Below are positions 42,231 through 53,255 of a DNA stretch of 64,000 bases, one piece after another (position 1 is the first letter of the stretch; the number at the start of each line of letters is the position of its first letter). This stretch comes from Thinopyrum elongatum (taxonomy: Eukaryota > Streptophyta > Magnoliopsida > Poales > Poaceae), in assembly GCA_011799875.1 (NCBI GenBank), contig CM022302.1, forward strand, positions 103,108,237 to 103,172,236. Direction: 5' to 3'. A program made the translations under genes and the position numbers. Below the pieces are notes generated by a model, which saw only the letters and a list, made by a program, of their open reading frames with translations, did not search any database and had not been told where the DNA came from.

Positions 42231-43580
42231 TGTTGGGGATCGTAGCAGAATTTTAAAATTTTCTACGCATCACCAAGATCAATCTATGGAGTCATCTAGC
42301 AACAAGAGAGAGGGGAGTGTATCTACATACCCTTGTAGATCGCGAGCGGAAGCGTTCAAGAGAACGGGGTTGATGGAGTCGTACTCGTCGTGATCCAAAT
42401 CACCGATGACCGAGCGCCGAACGGACGGCACCTCCGTGTTCAACACACGTACGGAGCGGAGACGTCTCCTCCTTCTTGATCCAGCAAGGGGGGAGGAGAG
42501 GTTGGGGAGGACAGCTCCAGCAGCTGCACGACGGCGTGGTGGAGTTGGAGCTGCGTGGTATTCCTGTAGGGCTTCGCCAAGCACTGCGGGAGGAGGAGGA
42601 GGTGTTGGAGAGGAGAGGGGCTGCGCCAGGGATGAGGTATGGCCTCCCTCCCACCCCTCCACTATTTATAGGGGGAAGAGGAGAGGGGGCCGGCCCCCTC
42701 AGATCCAATCTGAGGGGAGGGGAGGCGGCCAGGGGAGGGAAACTTGTCCCCCAAGCAAGGTGGAAGGCTCCCTCCCCTAGGGTTTCCCAACCCTAGGCGC
42801 CATGGGCCCTTGGGGGGGCGCACCAGCCCACTAGGGGGCTGGTTCCCTCCCATATACAGCCCATTAGGCCTCCCGGGTAAATCAGCCCCACCCGGTGGAC
42901 CTCCGGACACCTTTCGGTGGTCCCGGTACAATACCGATAACCCCCGAAACTATTCCGGTGACCATATGACAACTTCCCATATATAAATCTTCACCTCCGG
43001 ACCATTCCGGAACTCCTCGTGACGTCCGGGATCTCATTCGGGACTCCGAACAACATTCGGTAACCACGTACAAACTTTCCCTACAACCCTAGCGTCACCG
43101 AACCTTAAGTGTGTAGACCCTACGGGTTCGGGAGACACGTAGACATGACCGAGACGACTCTCCGGTCAATAACCAACAGCGGGATCTGGATACCCATGTT
43201 GGCTCCCACATGCTCCTCGATGATCTCATCGGATGAACCATGATGTCGAGGATTCAATCAATCCCGTACGCAATTCCCTTTGTCTATCGGTACGATACTT
43301 GCCTGAGATTCGATCGTCGGTATCTCGATACCTTGTTCAATCTCGTTACCGGCAAGTCTCTTTACTCGTTTCCGTAACACATCATCCCGTGAACAACTCC
43401 TTGATCACATTGACCTCATTATGATGATGTCCTACCGAGTGGGCCCAGAGGTACCTCTCCGTTACATGGAGTGACAAATCCGAGTCTCGATTCGTGCCAA
43501 CCCAACAGACACTTTCGGAGATACCCGTAGTGCACCTTTATAGCCACCCAGTTACGTTGTGACGTTTGGTACAACCAAAG
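42231..43580 (-). mobile_element. LTR8, inverted LTR segment (positions 1727 down to 378)
   Basis: The + strand reads the reverse complement of an LTR from its exact 3' terminus (TGTTGGGGATCG at 42231) back to position 378 (GGTACAACCAAAG ending 43580). The reversed TATA box is at 42663-42670. It shares five or more derived variants with LTR9, among them GTCATATGGTCAC, CGACATCATGG, CCCGAATGAG, TCTCAGGCAAG and GAGGTCAATG (all given in LTR sense). LTR8 and LTR9 therefore come from the same parent molecule. With LTR7 it accounts for one whole LTR in which the distal 78 percent is flipped. Confidence 0.92.
42663..42670 (-). promoter_or_regulatory. TATA box of inverted LTR8
   Basis: TATTTATA on the + strand is the reversed TATAAATA of the LTR promoter, with its hairpin stack. 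Transcription from it would run leftward, antisense to unit G pol. Confidence 0.6.
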
Positions 43581-45306
43581 TGTTGGAAATATGCCCTAGA
43601 GGCAATAATAAAATAGTTATTATTATATTTCCTTGTTCATGATAATTGTCTGTTATTCATGCTATAATTGTGTTATCCGGAAATCGTAATACTTGTGTGA
43701 ATACATAGACCACAACATGTCCCTAGTAAGCCTCTAGTTGACTAGCTCGTTGATCAATAGATGGTTACGGTTTCCTGACCATGGACATTGGATGTCATTG
43801 ATAACGGGATCACATCATTAGGAGAATGATGTGATGGACAAGACCCAATCCTAAGCCTAGCACTAGATCGTGTAGTTCGTTTGCTAAAGCTTTTCCAATG
43901 TCAAGTAACTTTTCCTTAGACCATGAGATTGTGCAACTCCCGGATACCGTAGGAGTGCTTTGGGTGTACCAAACATCGCAACGTAACTGGGTGGCTATAA
44001 AGGTGCACTATGGGTATCTCCGAAAGTGTCTGTTGGGTTGGCACGAATCGAGACTGGGATTTGTCACTCCATGTAACGAAGAGGTACCTCTGGGCCCACT
44101 CGGTAGGACATCATCATAATGAGGTCAATGTGATCAAGGAGTTGTTCACGGGATGATGTGTTACGGAAACGAGTAAAGAGACTTGCCGGTAACGAGATTG
44201 AACAAGGTATCGAGATACCGACGATCGAATCTCAGGCAAGTATCGTACCGATAGACAAAGGGAATTGCGTACGGGATTGATTGAATCCTCGACATCATGG
44301 TTCATCCGATGAGATCATCGAGGAGCATGTGGGAGCCAACATGGGTATCCAGATCCCGCTGTTGGTTATTGACCGGAGAGTCGTCTCGGTCATGTCTACG
44401 TGTCTCCCGAACCCGTAGGGTCTACACACTTAAGGTTCGGTGACGCTAGGGTTGTAGGGAAAGTTTGTACGTGGTTACCGAATGTTGTTCGGAGTCCCGA
44501 ATGAGATCCCGGACGTCACGAGGAGTTCCGGAATGGTCCGGAGGTGAAGATTTATATATGGGAAGTTGTCATATGGTCACCGGAATAGTTTCGGGGGTTA
44601 TCGGTATTGTACCGGGACCACCGAAAGGTGTCCGGAGGTCCACCGGGTGGGGCTGATTTACCCGGGAGGCCTTATGGGCTGTATATGGGAGGGAACCAGC
44701 CCCCTAGTGGGCTGGTGCGCCCCCCCAAGGGCCCATGGCACCTAGGGTTGGGAAACTCTAGGGGAGGGAGCCTTCCACCTTGCTTGGGGGGCAAGTTTCC
44801 CTCCCCTGGCCGCCTCCCCTCCCCTCAGATTGGATCTGAGGGGGCCGGCCCCCTCTCCTCTTCCCCCTATAAATAGTGGAGGGGTGGGAGGGAGGCCATA
44901 CCTCATCCCTGGCGCAGCCCCTCTCCTCTCCAACACCTCCTCCTCCTCCCGCGGTGCTTGGCGAAGCCCTGTAGGAATACCACGCAGCTCCAACTCCACC
45001 ACGCCGTCGTGCTGCTGCTGGAGCTGTCCTCCCCAACCTCTCCTCCCCCTTGCTGGATCAAGAAGGAGGAGACGTCTCCGCTCCGTACGTGTGTTGAACA
45101 CGGAGGTCCCGTCCGTTCGGCGCTCGGTCATCGGTGATTTGGATCACGACGAGTACGACTCCATCAACCCCGTTCTCTTGAACGCTTCCGCTCGCGATCT
45201 ACAAGGGTATGTAGATGCACTCCCCTCTCTCTCATTGCTAGATGACTCCATAGATTGATCTTGGTGATGCGTAGAAAATTTTAAAATTCTGCTACGATCC
45301 CCAACA
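43581..45306 (+). mobile_element. LTR9, complete 1726-bp copia LTR (variant Q)
   Basis: It begins TGTTGGAAATATGCC at 43581, directly abutting CAAAG of LTR8 without any primer-binding site or polypurine tract between them. It ends GATCCCCAACA, and a canonical primer-binding site follows. Positions 378 onward (43958-45306) form the right arm of a 1.35-kb inverted repeat with LTR8. Private marks include ATACTTGTGTG near 43690, GAGGTCCCGTCC near 45104 and loss of two C near 45046. It is the 5' LTR of unit H. Confidence 0.93.
44868..44875 (+). promoter_or_regulatory. TATA box of LTR9
   Basis: TATAAATA in the conserved LTR context. The inverted twin lies at 42663-42670. Confidence 0.75.
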
Positions 45307-46589
45307 GTGGTATCAGAGCTAGGTCTATGCGTAGTATCTTGCACGAGTAGAACACAAAGTAGTTGTGGGCGTCGATTTGTCAATCTTCTTGCCGTTACTA
45401 GTCTTATCTTGATTCGGCAGCACTGTGGGATGAAGCGGCCCGGACCGACCTTACACGTACGCTTACGTGAGACTGGTTTCACCGACTGACATGCACTAGT
45501 TGCATAAGGTGGCTAGCGGGTGTCTGTCTCTCCCACTTTAGTCGGATCGGATTCGATGAACAGGGTCCTTATGAAGGGTAAATAGAAATTGGCATATCAC
45601 ATTGTGGTTTTGGCGTAGGTAAGAAACATTCTTGCTATAAACCTATAGCAGCCACGTAAAAAACTTGCAACAACAATTAGAGGACGTCTAACTTGTTTTT
45701 GCAGCAAGTGCTTTGTGATGTGATATGGCCAAAGGATGTGATGAATGATATATGTGATGTATGAGATGATCATGTTCTTGTAATAGGAATCACGACTTGC
45801 ATGTCGATGAGTATGACAACCGGCAGGAGCCATAGGAGTTGTCTTAATTTATTATATGACCTGCGTGTCATTGAAATTCGCCATGTAATTACTTTACTTT
45901 ATTGCTAACCGTTAGCCGTAGTAGTAGAAGTAATAGTTGGCGAGACAACTTCATGAAGACACGATGATGGAGATCATGATGATGGAGATCATGGTGTCAT
46001 GCCGTGACGATGATGATCATGGAGCCCCGAAGATGGAGATCAAAAGGAGCGAAGTGATAATGGCCATATCATGTCACTATTTTGATTGCATGAGATGTTT
46101 ATCATGTTTTTTGCATCTTATTTGCTTAGAACGACGGTAGCATATAAGATGATCCCTTACTAAAATTTCAAGAAAGTGTTCCCCCTAACTGTGCACCGTT
46201 GCGAAGGTTCGTAGTTTCGAAGCACTACGTGTTGATCGGGTGTGATAGATTCTAACGTTCGAATACAACGGGTGTAAGCCAGATTTACACAGCAATACAC
46301 TTAGGTTGACTTGACGAGCCTAGCATGTACAGACATGGCCTCGGAACACAAGAGACCGAAAGGTCGAACATGAGTCGTATAGAAGATACGATCAACATGG
46401 AGATGTTCACCGTTGATGACTAGTCCGTCTCACGTGATGATCGGACACGGCCTAGTCGATTCGGATCATGTATCACTTAGATGACGAGAGGGATGTCTAT
46501 CTGAGTGGGAGTTCATTACATAATTTGATTAGATGAACTTAATTTTCATGAACTTAGTCTAAATGTTACATATCTATCTTGTAGATCAA
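45307..46589 (+). other. Leader H, complete, 1283 bp
   Basis: This is a standard non-coding leader with the candidate intron near 45619-45705. It shares the one-base loss CATGCCGTGACG (near 45998) with leader G. There is no gene. Confidence 0.9.
45308..45319 (+). other. Primer-binding site for initiator tRNA-Met, canonical
   Basis: TGGTATCAGAGC follows LTR9, the only complete Q-type LTR here with the canonical site. This fits a unit made by recent, normal tRNA-primed reverse transcription. Confidence 0.88.
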
Positions 46590-49500
46590 ATGGCCAACGC
46601 TAATGTTACCCTCAACTTCAACGCGTTCCTAGAGAAAAACAAGCTGAAAGACGATGGTAGCAACTATGCGGACTGGGTCCGTAACCTGAGGATTATCCTC
46701 ATAGCTGCCAAGAAATCATATGTCCTTGAAGCACCGTTAGGTGACCCACCTGCTCTCCCAGCACTGCCAGACGATTTGAACGTTTGGCAGACACGCACCG
46801 ATGATTACTCCTTCGTTCAGTGAAGCATGCTCTTCAGCTTAGAACCGGGGCTCCAAAAGCGTTTTGAGCATCACGGAGCATATGAGATGTTCGAAGAGCT
46901 GAAAATGGTTTTCCAAGCTCATGCCCGGATCGAGAGATATGAAGTCTCCGATAAGTTCTACAGCTGTAAGATGGAGGAAAATAGTTCTGTCAGCGAGCAC
47001 ATACTCAAAATGTCTGGGTTGCACAGCCGCTTGTCTCAGCTGGGGATTAATCTCCCAGATGACGCGGTCATTGACAGAATCCTCCAGTCGCTTCCACCTA
47101 GCTACAAGAGCTTTGTGATGAACTTCAACATGCAGGGGATGGAAAAGACCATTCCTGATGTATATGCGATGCTGAAGTCAGCGGAGGCAGAGATCAGAAA
47201 GGAACATCAAGTGTTGATGGTGAATAAAACCACTAAGTTCAAGAAGGGCAAGGGTAAGAAGAACTTCAAGAAGGACGGCAAGGGAGTTGCCGCGCCCGGT
47301 AAGCCAGCTGCCGGGAAGAAGTCAAAGAATGGACCCAAGCCTGAGACTGAGTGCTTTTATTGCAAGGGAAACAGTCACTGGAAGCGGAATTGCCCCAAGT
47401 ACTTAGCAGATAAGAAGGCCGGCAATACCAAAGGTATATGTGATATACATGTAATTGATGTGTACCTTACCAGCACTCGTAGTAGTTCCTGGGTATTTGA
47501 TACCGGTGCGGTTGCTCATATTTGTAAGTCAAAGCAGGAACTGCGGAATCAGCGTAGACTGGCAAAGGACGAGGTGACGATGCGCGTCGGGAATGGTTCC
47601 AAGGTCGATGTGATCGCCGTCGGCACGCTACCTCTGCGTCTACCTACGGGATTAGTTTTAAACCTCAATAATTGTTATTTAGTGCCAGCTTTGAGCATGA
47701 ACATTGTATCTGGATCTCGCTTAATGCGAGATGGCTACTCATTTAAATCTGAGAATAATGGTTGTTCTATTTATATGAGAGATATGTTTTATGGTCATAC
47801 CCCGCTGGTGAATGGTTTATTTTTATTGAATCTCGAACGTGATGTTACACATGTTTATAATGTGAATGCCAAGAAATGCAAGGTTGATAACGATAGTCCC
47901 ACATACTTGTGGCACTGCCGCCTTGGTCATATCGGTGTTAAACGCATGAAGAAACTCCATGCAGATGGACTTTTGGAGTCTCTTGATTATGAATCATTTG
48001 ACAGATGCGAACCATGCCTCTTGGGCAAGATGACCAAGACTCCGTTCTCCGGAACAATGGAGCGAGCAACCAACTTATTGGAGATCATACATACTGATGT
48101 GTGTGGTCCAATGAGTGTTGAGGCTCGCGGAGGTTATCGTTATGTTCTCACCCTCACCGATGATTTGAGTAGATATGGGTATGTCTACTTGACGAAGCAC
48201 AAGTCTGAGACCTTTGAAAAGTTCAAGGAATTTCAGAATGAGGTTGAAAATCAACGTGACAAGAAAATAAAGTTCCTACGATCAGATCGTGGAGGAGAAT
48301 ATTTGAGTCATGAATTTGGCACGCATTTACGGAAATGTGGAATTGTTTCACAACTCACGCCGCCTGGAACACCTCAGCGTAACGGTGTGTCCGAACGTCG
48401 TAATCGCACTCTATTGGACATGGTGCGATCTATGATGTCTCTTACCGATTTACCGCTATCTTTTTGGGGTTATGCTTTAGAGACTGCCGCATTCACTTTA
48501 AATAGGGCACCGTCAAAATCCGTTGAGACGACACCGTATGAATTATGGTTTGGGAAGAAACCTAAGCTGTCGTTTCTGAAAGTTTGGGGATGCGATGCTT
48601 ATGTGAAGAAACTTCAACCAGAGAAGCTCGAACCCAAGTCGGAAAAATGTGTATTCATAGGATACCCTAAGGAAACTATTGGGTATACCTTCTACCTAAG
48701 ATCCGAGGGCAAGATTTTTGTTGCCAGGAATGGATCCTTTCTAGAGAAAGAGTTTCTCTCGAAAGAAGTAAGTGGGAGGAAAGTGGAGCTTGATGAGATG
48801 ACCCTCGAACCGGAGAGTAGCGCAGCACAGGAAAATGTTTCTGTGGAGCCTGCACCGGCTAGAGAGGAAGTTAATGATAATGATAATGATCAAGCTACCA
48901 CTGAACTTCGAAGGTCCACAAGGACACGTTCCGCACCAGAGTGGTACGGCAATCCTGTCCTGGAAATCATGTTGTTAGACAACAGTGAACCTTCGAACTA
49001 TGAAGAAGCGATGGCGGGCCTGGATTCGGACAAATGGCTTGAAGCCATGAAATCCGAGATAGGATCCATGTATGAAAACGAAGTATGGACTTTGACTGAC
49101 TTGCCCGATGATCGGCAAGCCATAGAAAATAAATGGATCTTTAAGAAGAAGACTGACGCGGATGGTAATGTGACCATCTATAAGGCTCGGCTTGTCGCTA
49201 AGGGTTATCGACAAGTTCAAGGGGTTGACTACGATGAGACTTTCTCACCCGTAGCGAAGCTGAAATCCGTCAGAATCATGTTAGCAATTGCCGCTTACTA
49301 TGATTATGAGATATGGCAAATGGACGTCAAAACGGCATTCCTTAATGGTTTTCTTAAGGAAGAGTTGTATATGATACAACCGGAAGGTTTTGTCGACCCT
49401 GAGAATGCTGACAAGGTATGCAAGCTCCAGCGCTCAATCTATGGGCTGGTGCAAGCATCTCGGAGTTGGAACATTCGCTTTGATGAGATGATCAAAGCGT

Positions 49501-50561
49501 TTGGGTTCACACAGACTTATGGAGAAGCCTGTGTTTACAAGAAAGTGAGTGGGAGCTCTGTAGCATTTCTCATATTATATGTGGATGACATACTGCTGAT
49601 GGGAAATGATATAGAATTCTTGGAAAGTATAAAGGCCTACTTGAATAAGTGTTTTTCAATGAAGGACCTTGGAGAAGCTGCTTATATATTAGGCATCAAG
49701 ATCTATAGGGATAGATCGAGACGCCTCATAGGTCTTTCGCAAAGCACATACCTTGATAAGATATTGAAGAAGTTCAATATGGATCAATCCAAGAAGGGGT
49801 TCTTGCCTGTATTGCAAGGTGTGAGATTGAGCACGGCTCAATGCCCGACCACGGCAGAAGATATAGAAGAGATGAGTGTCATCCCCTATGCCTCAGCCAT
49901 AGGGTCTATTATGTATGCCATGCTGTGTACCAGACCTGATGTAAACCTTGCAGTAAGTTTGGTAGGTAGGTACCAAAGTAATCCTGGCAAGGAACACTGG
50001 ACAGCGGTCAAGAACATCCTGAAGTACCTGAAAAGGACTAAGGATATGTTTCTCGTATATGGAGGTGACGAAGAGCTCGTCGTAAAGGGTTACGTCGACG
50101 CTAGCTTCGACACAGATCCGGATGACTCCAAGTCACAAACCGGATACGTGTATATTTTGAATGGTGGAGCGGTAAGCTGGTGCAGTTGCAAGCAAAGCGT
50201 CGTGGCGGGATCTACATGCGAAGCGGAGTACATAGCAGCCTCGGAGGCAGCACACGAAGCAGTATGGATGAAGGAGTTCATCACCGACCTAGGAGTCATT
50301 CCAAATGCGTCGGGTCCAATGGCTCTCTTCTGTGATAACACTGGAGCTATTGCCCTTGCCAAGGAGCCCAGGTTTCACAAGAAGACCAGGCATATCAAGC
50401 GTCGCTTCAACTCCATACGTGAACATGTTCAAGATGGAGACATAGATATTTGTAAAGTGCACACGGATTTGAATGTAGCAGATCCGTTAACTAAACCTCT
50501 TTCACGAGCAAAACATGATCAACACCAGAACTCTATGGGTGTTCGATTCATCACAATGTAA
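46590..50561 (+). pseudogene. gag-pol: Unit H: Gag-Pol with a single stop codon in Gag
   Basis: The frame is that of the intact units except for TGA at 46821-46823 (codon 78), where the others have TGC; the next codon is AGC in place of GGC. From 46827 the frame is open for 1244 codons to the normal end. The zinc knuckle (CKGNSHW variant), DTG box, integrase triad, RT D912, YVDD and RNase H residues are all present. Gag cannot be made from the normal start without read-through, and an internal start at the Met just after the stop would lose the Gag N-terminus. CKSKQ, NDNDND and VLEIM are shared with D, and the 3' half is G-like. Call: recently killed copy, sequence otherwise intact. Confidence 0.9.
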
Positions 50562-50593
50562 CTAGATTATTGACTCTAGTGCAAGTGGGAGAC

Positions 50594-51138
50594 TGTTGGA
50601 AATATGCCCTAGAGGCAATAATAAAATGGTTATTATTATATTTCCTTGTTCATGATAATTGTCTGTTATTCATGCTATAATTGTGTTATCCGGAAATCGT
50701 AATACATGTGTGAATACATAGACCACAACATGTCCCTAGTAAGCCTCTAGTTGACTAGCTCGTTGATCAATAGATGGTTACGGTTTCCTGACCATGGACA
50801 TTGGATGTCATTGATAACGGGATCACATCATTAGGAGAATGATGTGATGGACAAGACCCAATCCTAAGCCTAGCACTAGATCGTGTAGTTCGTTTGCTAA
50901 AGCTTTTCCAATGTCAAGTAACTTTTCCTTAGACCATGAGATTGTGCAACTCCCGGATACCGTAGGAGTGCTTTGGGTGCACCAAACGTCACAACGTAAC
51001 TGGGTGGCTATAAAGGTGCACTACGGGTATCTCCGAAAGTATCTGTTGGGTTGGCACGAATCGAGACTGGGATTTGTCACTCCATGTAACGGAGAGGTAC
51101 CTCTGGGCCCACTCGGTAGGACATCATCATAATGAGCT
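50594..51138 (+). mobile_element. LTR10, first 545 bp, truncated by a deletion
   Basis: It starts TGTTGGAAATATGCC after unit H and follows the LTR to AATGAGCT (position 545), then continues directly as pol sequence TTAGAGACTGCC. The shared trinucleotide GCT (51136-51138) marks the joint. The rest of the LTR, its promoter, the leader, gag, protease and half of integrase are missing. It shares a GTGCACC variant (near 50978) with LTR11. Confidence 0.92.
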
Positions 51139-53223
51139 TTAGAGACTGCCGCATTCACTTTAAATAGGGCACCGTCAAAATCCGTTGAGACGACACCGTA
51201 TGAATTATGGTTTGGGAAGAAACCTAAGCTGTCGTTTCTGAAAGTTTGGGGATGCGATGCTTATGTGAAGAAACTTCAACCAGGGAAGCTCGAACCCAAG
51301 TCGGAAAAATGCGTATTCATAGGATACCCTAAGGAAACTATTGGGTATACCTTCTACCTAAGATCCGAGGGCAAGATCTTTGTTGCCAGGAATGGATCCT
51401 TTCTAGAGAAAGAGTTTCTCTCGAAAGAAGTAAGTGGGAGGAAAGTGGAGCTTGATGAGATGACCCTCGAACCGGAGAGTAGCGCAGCACAGGAAAATGT
51501 TTCTGTGGAGCCTACACCGGCTAGAGAGGAAGTTATTGATAATGATCATGATCAAGCTACCACTGAACTTCGAAGGTCCACGAGGACACGTTCCGCACCA
51601 GAGTGGTATGGCAATCCTGTCCTGGAAATCATGTTGTTAGACAACAGTGAACCTTCGAACTATGAAGAAGCGATGGCGGGCCCGGATTCCGACAAATGGC
51701 TTAAAGCCATGAAATCCGAGATAGGATCCATGTATGAAAACGAAGTATGGACTTTGACTGACTGGCCCGATGATCGGCAAGCCATAGAAAATAAATGGAT
51801 CTTTAAGAAGAAGACTGACGCGGATGGTAATGTGACCATCTATAAGGCTCGGCTTGTCGCTAAGGGTTATCGACAAGTTCAAGGGGTTGACTACGATGAG
51901 ACTTTCTCACCCGTAGCGAAGCTGAAATCCGTCAGAATCATGTTAGCAATTGCCGCATACTATGATTATGAGATATGGCAAATGGACGTCAAAACGGCAT
52001 TCCTTAATGGTTTTCTTAAGGAAGAGTTGTATATGATACAACCGGAAGGTTTTGTCGACCCTGAGAATGCTGACAAGGTATGCAAGCTCCAGCGCTCAAT
52101 CTATGGGCTGGTGCAAGCATCTCGGAGTTGGAACATTCGCTTTGATGAGATGATCAAAGCGTTTGGGTTCACACAGACTTATGGAGAAGCCTGTGTTTAC
52201 AAGAAAGTGAGTGGGAGCTCTGTAGCATTTCTCATATTAAATGTGGATGACATACTGCTGATGGGAAATGATATAGAATTCTTGGAAAGTATAAAGGCCT
52301 ACTTGAATAAGTGTTTTTCAATGAAGGACCTTGGAGAAGCTGCTTATATATTAGGCATCAAGATCTATAGGGATAGATCGAGACGCCTCATAGGTCTTTC
52401 GCAAAGCACATACCTTGATAAGATATTGAAGAAGTTCAATATGGATCAGTCCAAGAAGGGGTTCTTGCCTGTATTGCAAGGTGTGAGATTGAGCACGGCT
52501 CAATGCCCGACCACGGCAGAAGATATAGAAGAGATGAGTGTCATCCCCTATGCCTCAGCCATAGGGTCTATTATGTATGCCATGCTGTGTACCAGACCTG
52601 ATGTAAACCTTGCAGTAAGTTTGGTAGGTAGGTACCAAAGTAATCCTGGCAAGGAACACTGGACAGCGGTCAAGAACATCCTGAAGTACCTGAAAAGGAC
52701 TAAGGATATGTTTCTCGTATATGGAGGTGACGAAGAGCTCGTCGTAAAAGGTTACGTCGACGCTAGCTTCGACACAGATCCGGATGACTCCAAGTCACAA
52801 ACCGGATACGTGTATATTTTGAATGGTGGAGCGGTAAGCTGGTGAAGTTGCATGCAAAGCGTCGTGGCGGGTTCTACATGTGAAGCGGAGTACATAGCAG
52901 CCTCGGAGGCAGCACACGAAGCAGTATGGATGAAGGAGTTCATCACCGACCTAGGAGTCATTCCAAATGCGTCGGGTCCAATGGCTCTCTTCTGTGACAA
53001 CACTGGAGCTATTGCCCTTGCCAAGGAGCCCAGGTTTCACAAGAAGACTAGGCATATCAAGCGTCGCTTCAACTCCATACGTGAACATGTTCAAGATGGA
53101 GACATAGATATTTGTAAAGTGCACACGGATTTGAATGTAGCAGATCCGTTGACTAAACCTCTTTCACGAGCAAAACATGATCAACACCAGAACTCTATGG
53201 GTGTTCGATTCATCACAATGTAA
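51136..53223 (+). pseudogene. pol: Unit I: 5'-truncated pol with a stop and a mutated RT active site
   Basis: It begins at codon 629 of the polyprotein (YALETAAFT region, C-terminal integrase), continues in frame through RT, and reaches the usual stop at 53221-53223. TGA at 52843-52845 replaces the Cys codon of SWCSCKQ in RNase H. The RT box reads NVDD (AAT at 52240-52242) instead of YVDD. RT D912 is kept. There is no start codon of its own and no upstream promoter, because LTR10 is cut before its TATA box. This is a dead fragment left by an illegitimate deletion. Confidence 0.92.
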
Positions 53224-53255
53224 CTAGATTATTGACTCTAGTGCAAGTGGGAGAC

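Noticed and set aside
42226..43585. Two ordinary nested insertions at the same LTR site as an explanation for the inverted LTR
   Set aside because: Not excluded, but it needs two insertions at the identical 5 bp in opposite orientations and loss of the other ends. One autointegration event explains both junctions and the LTR8/LTR9 sister relationship.
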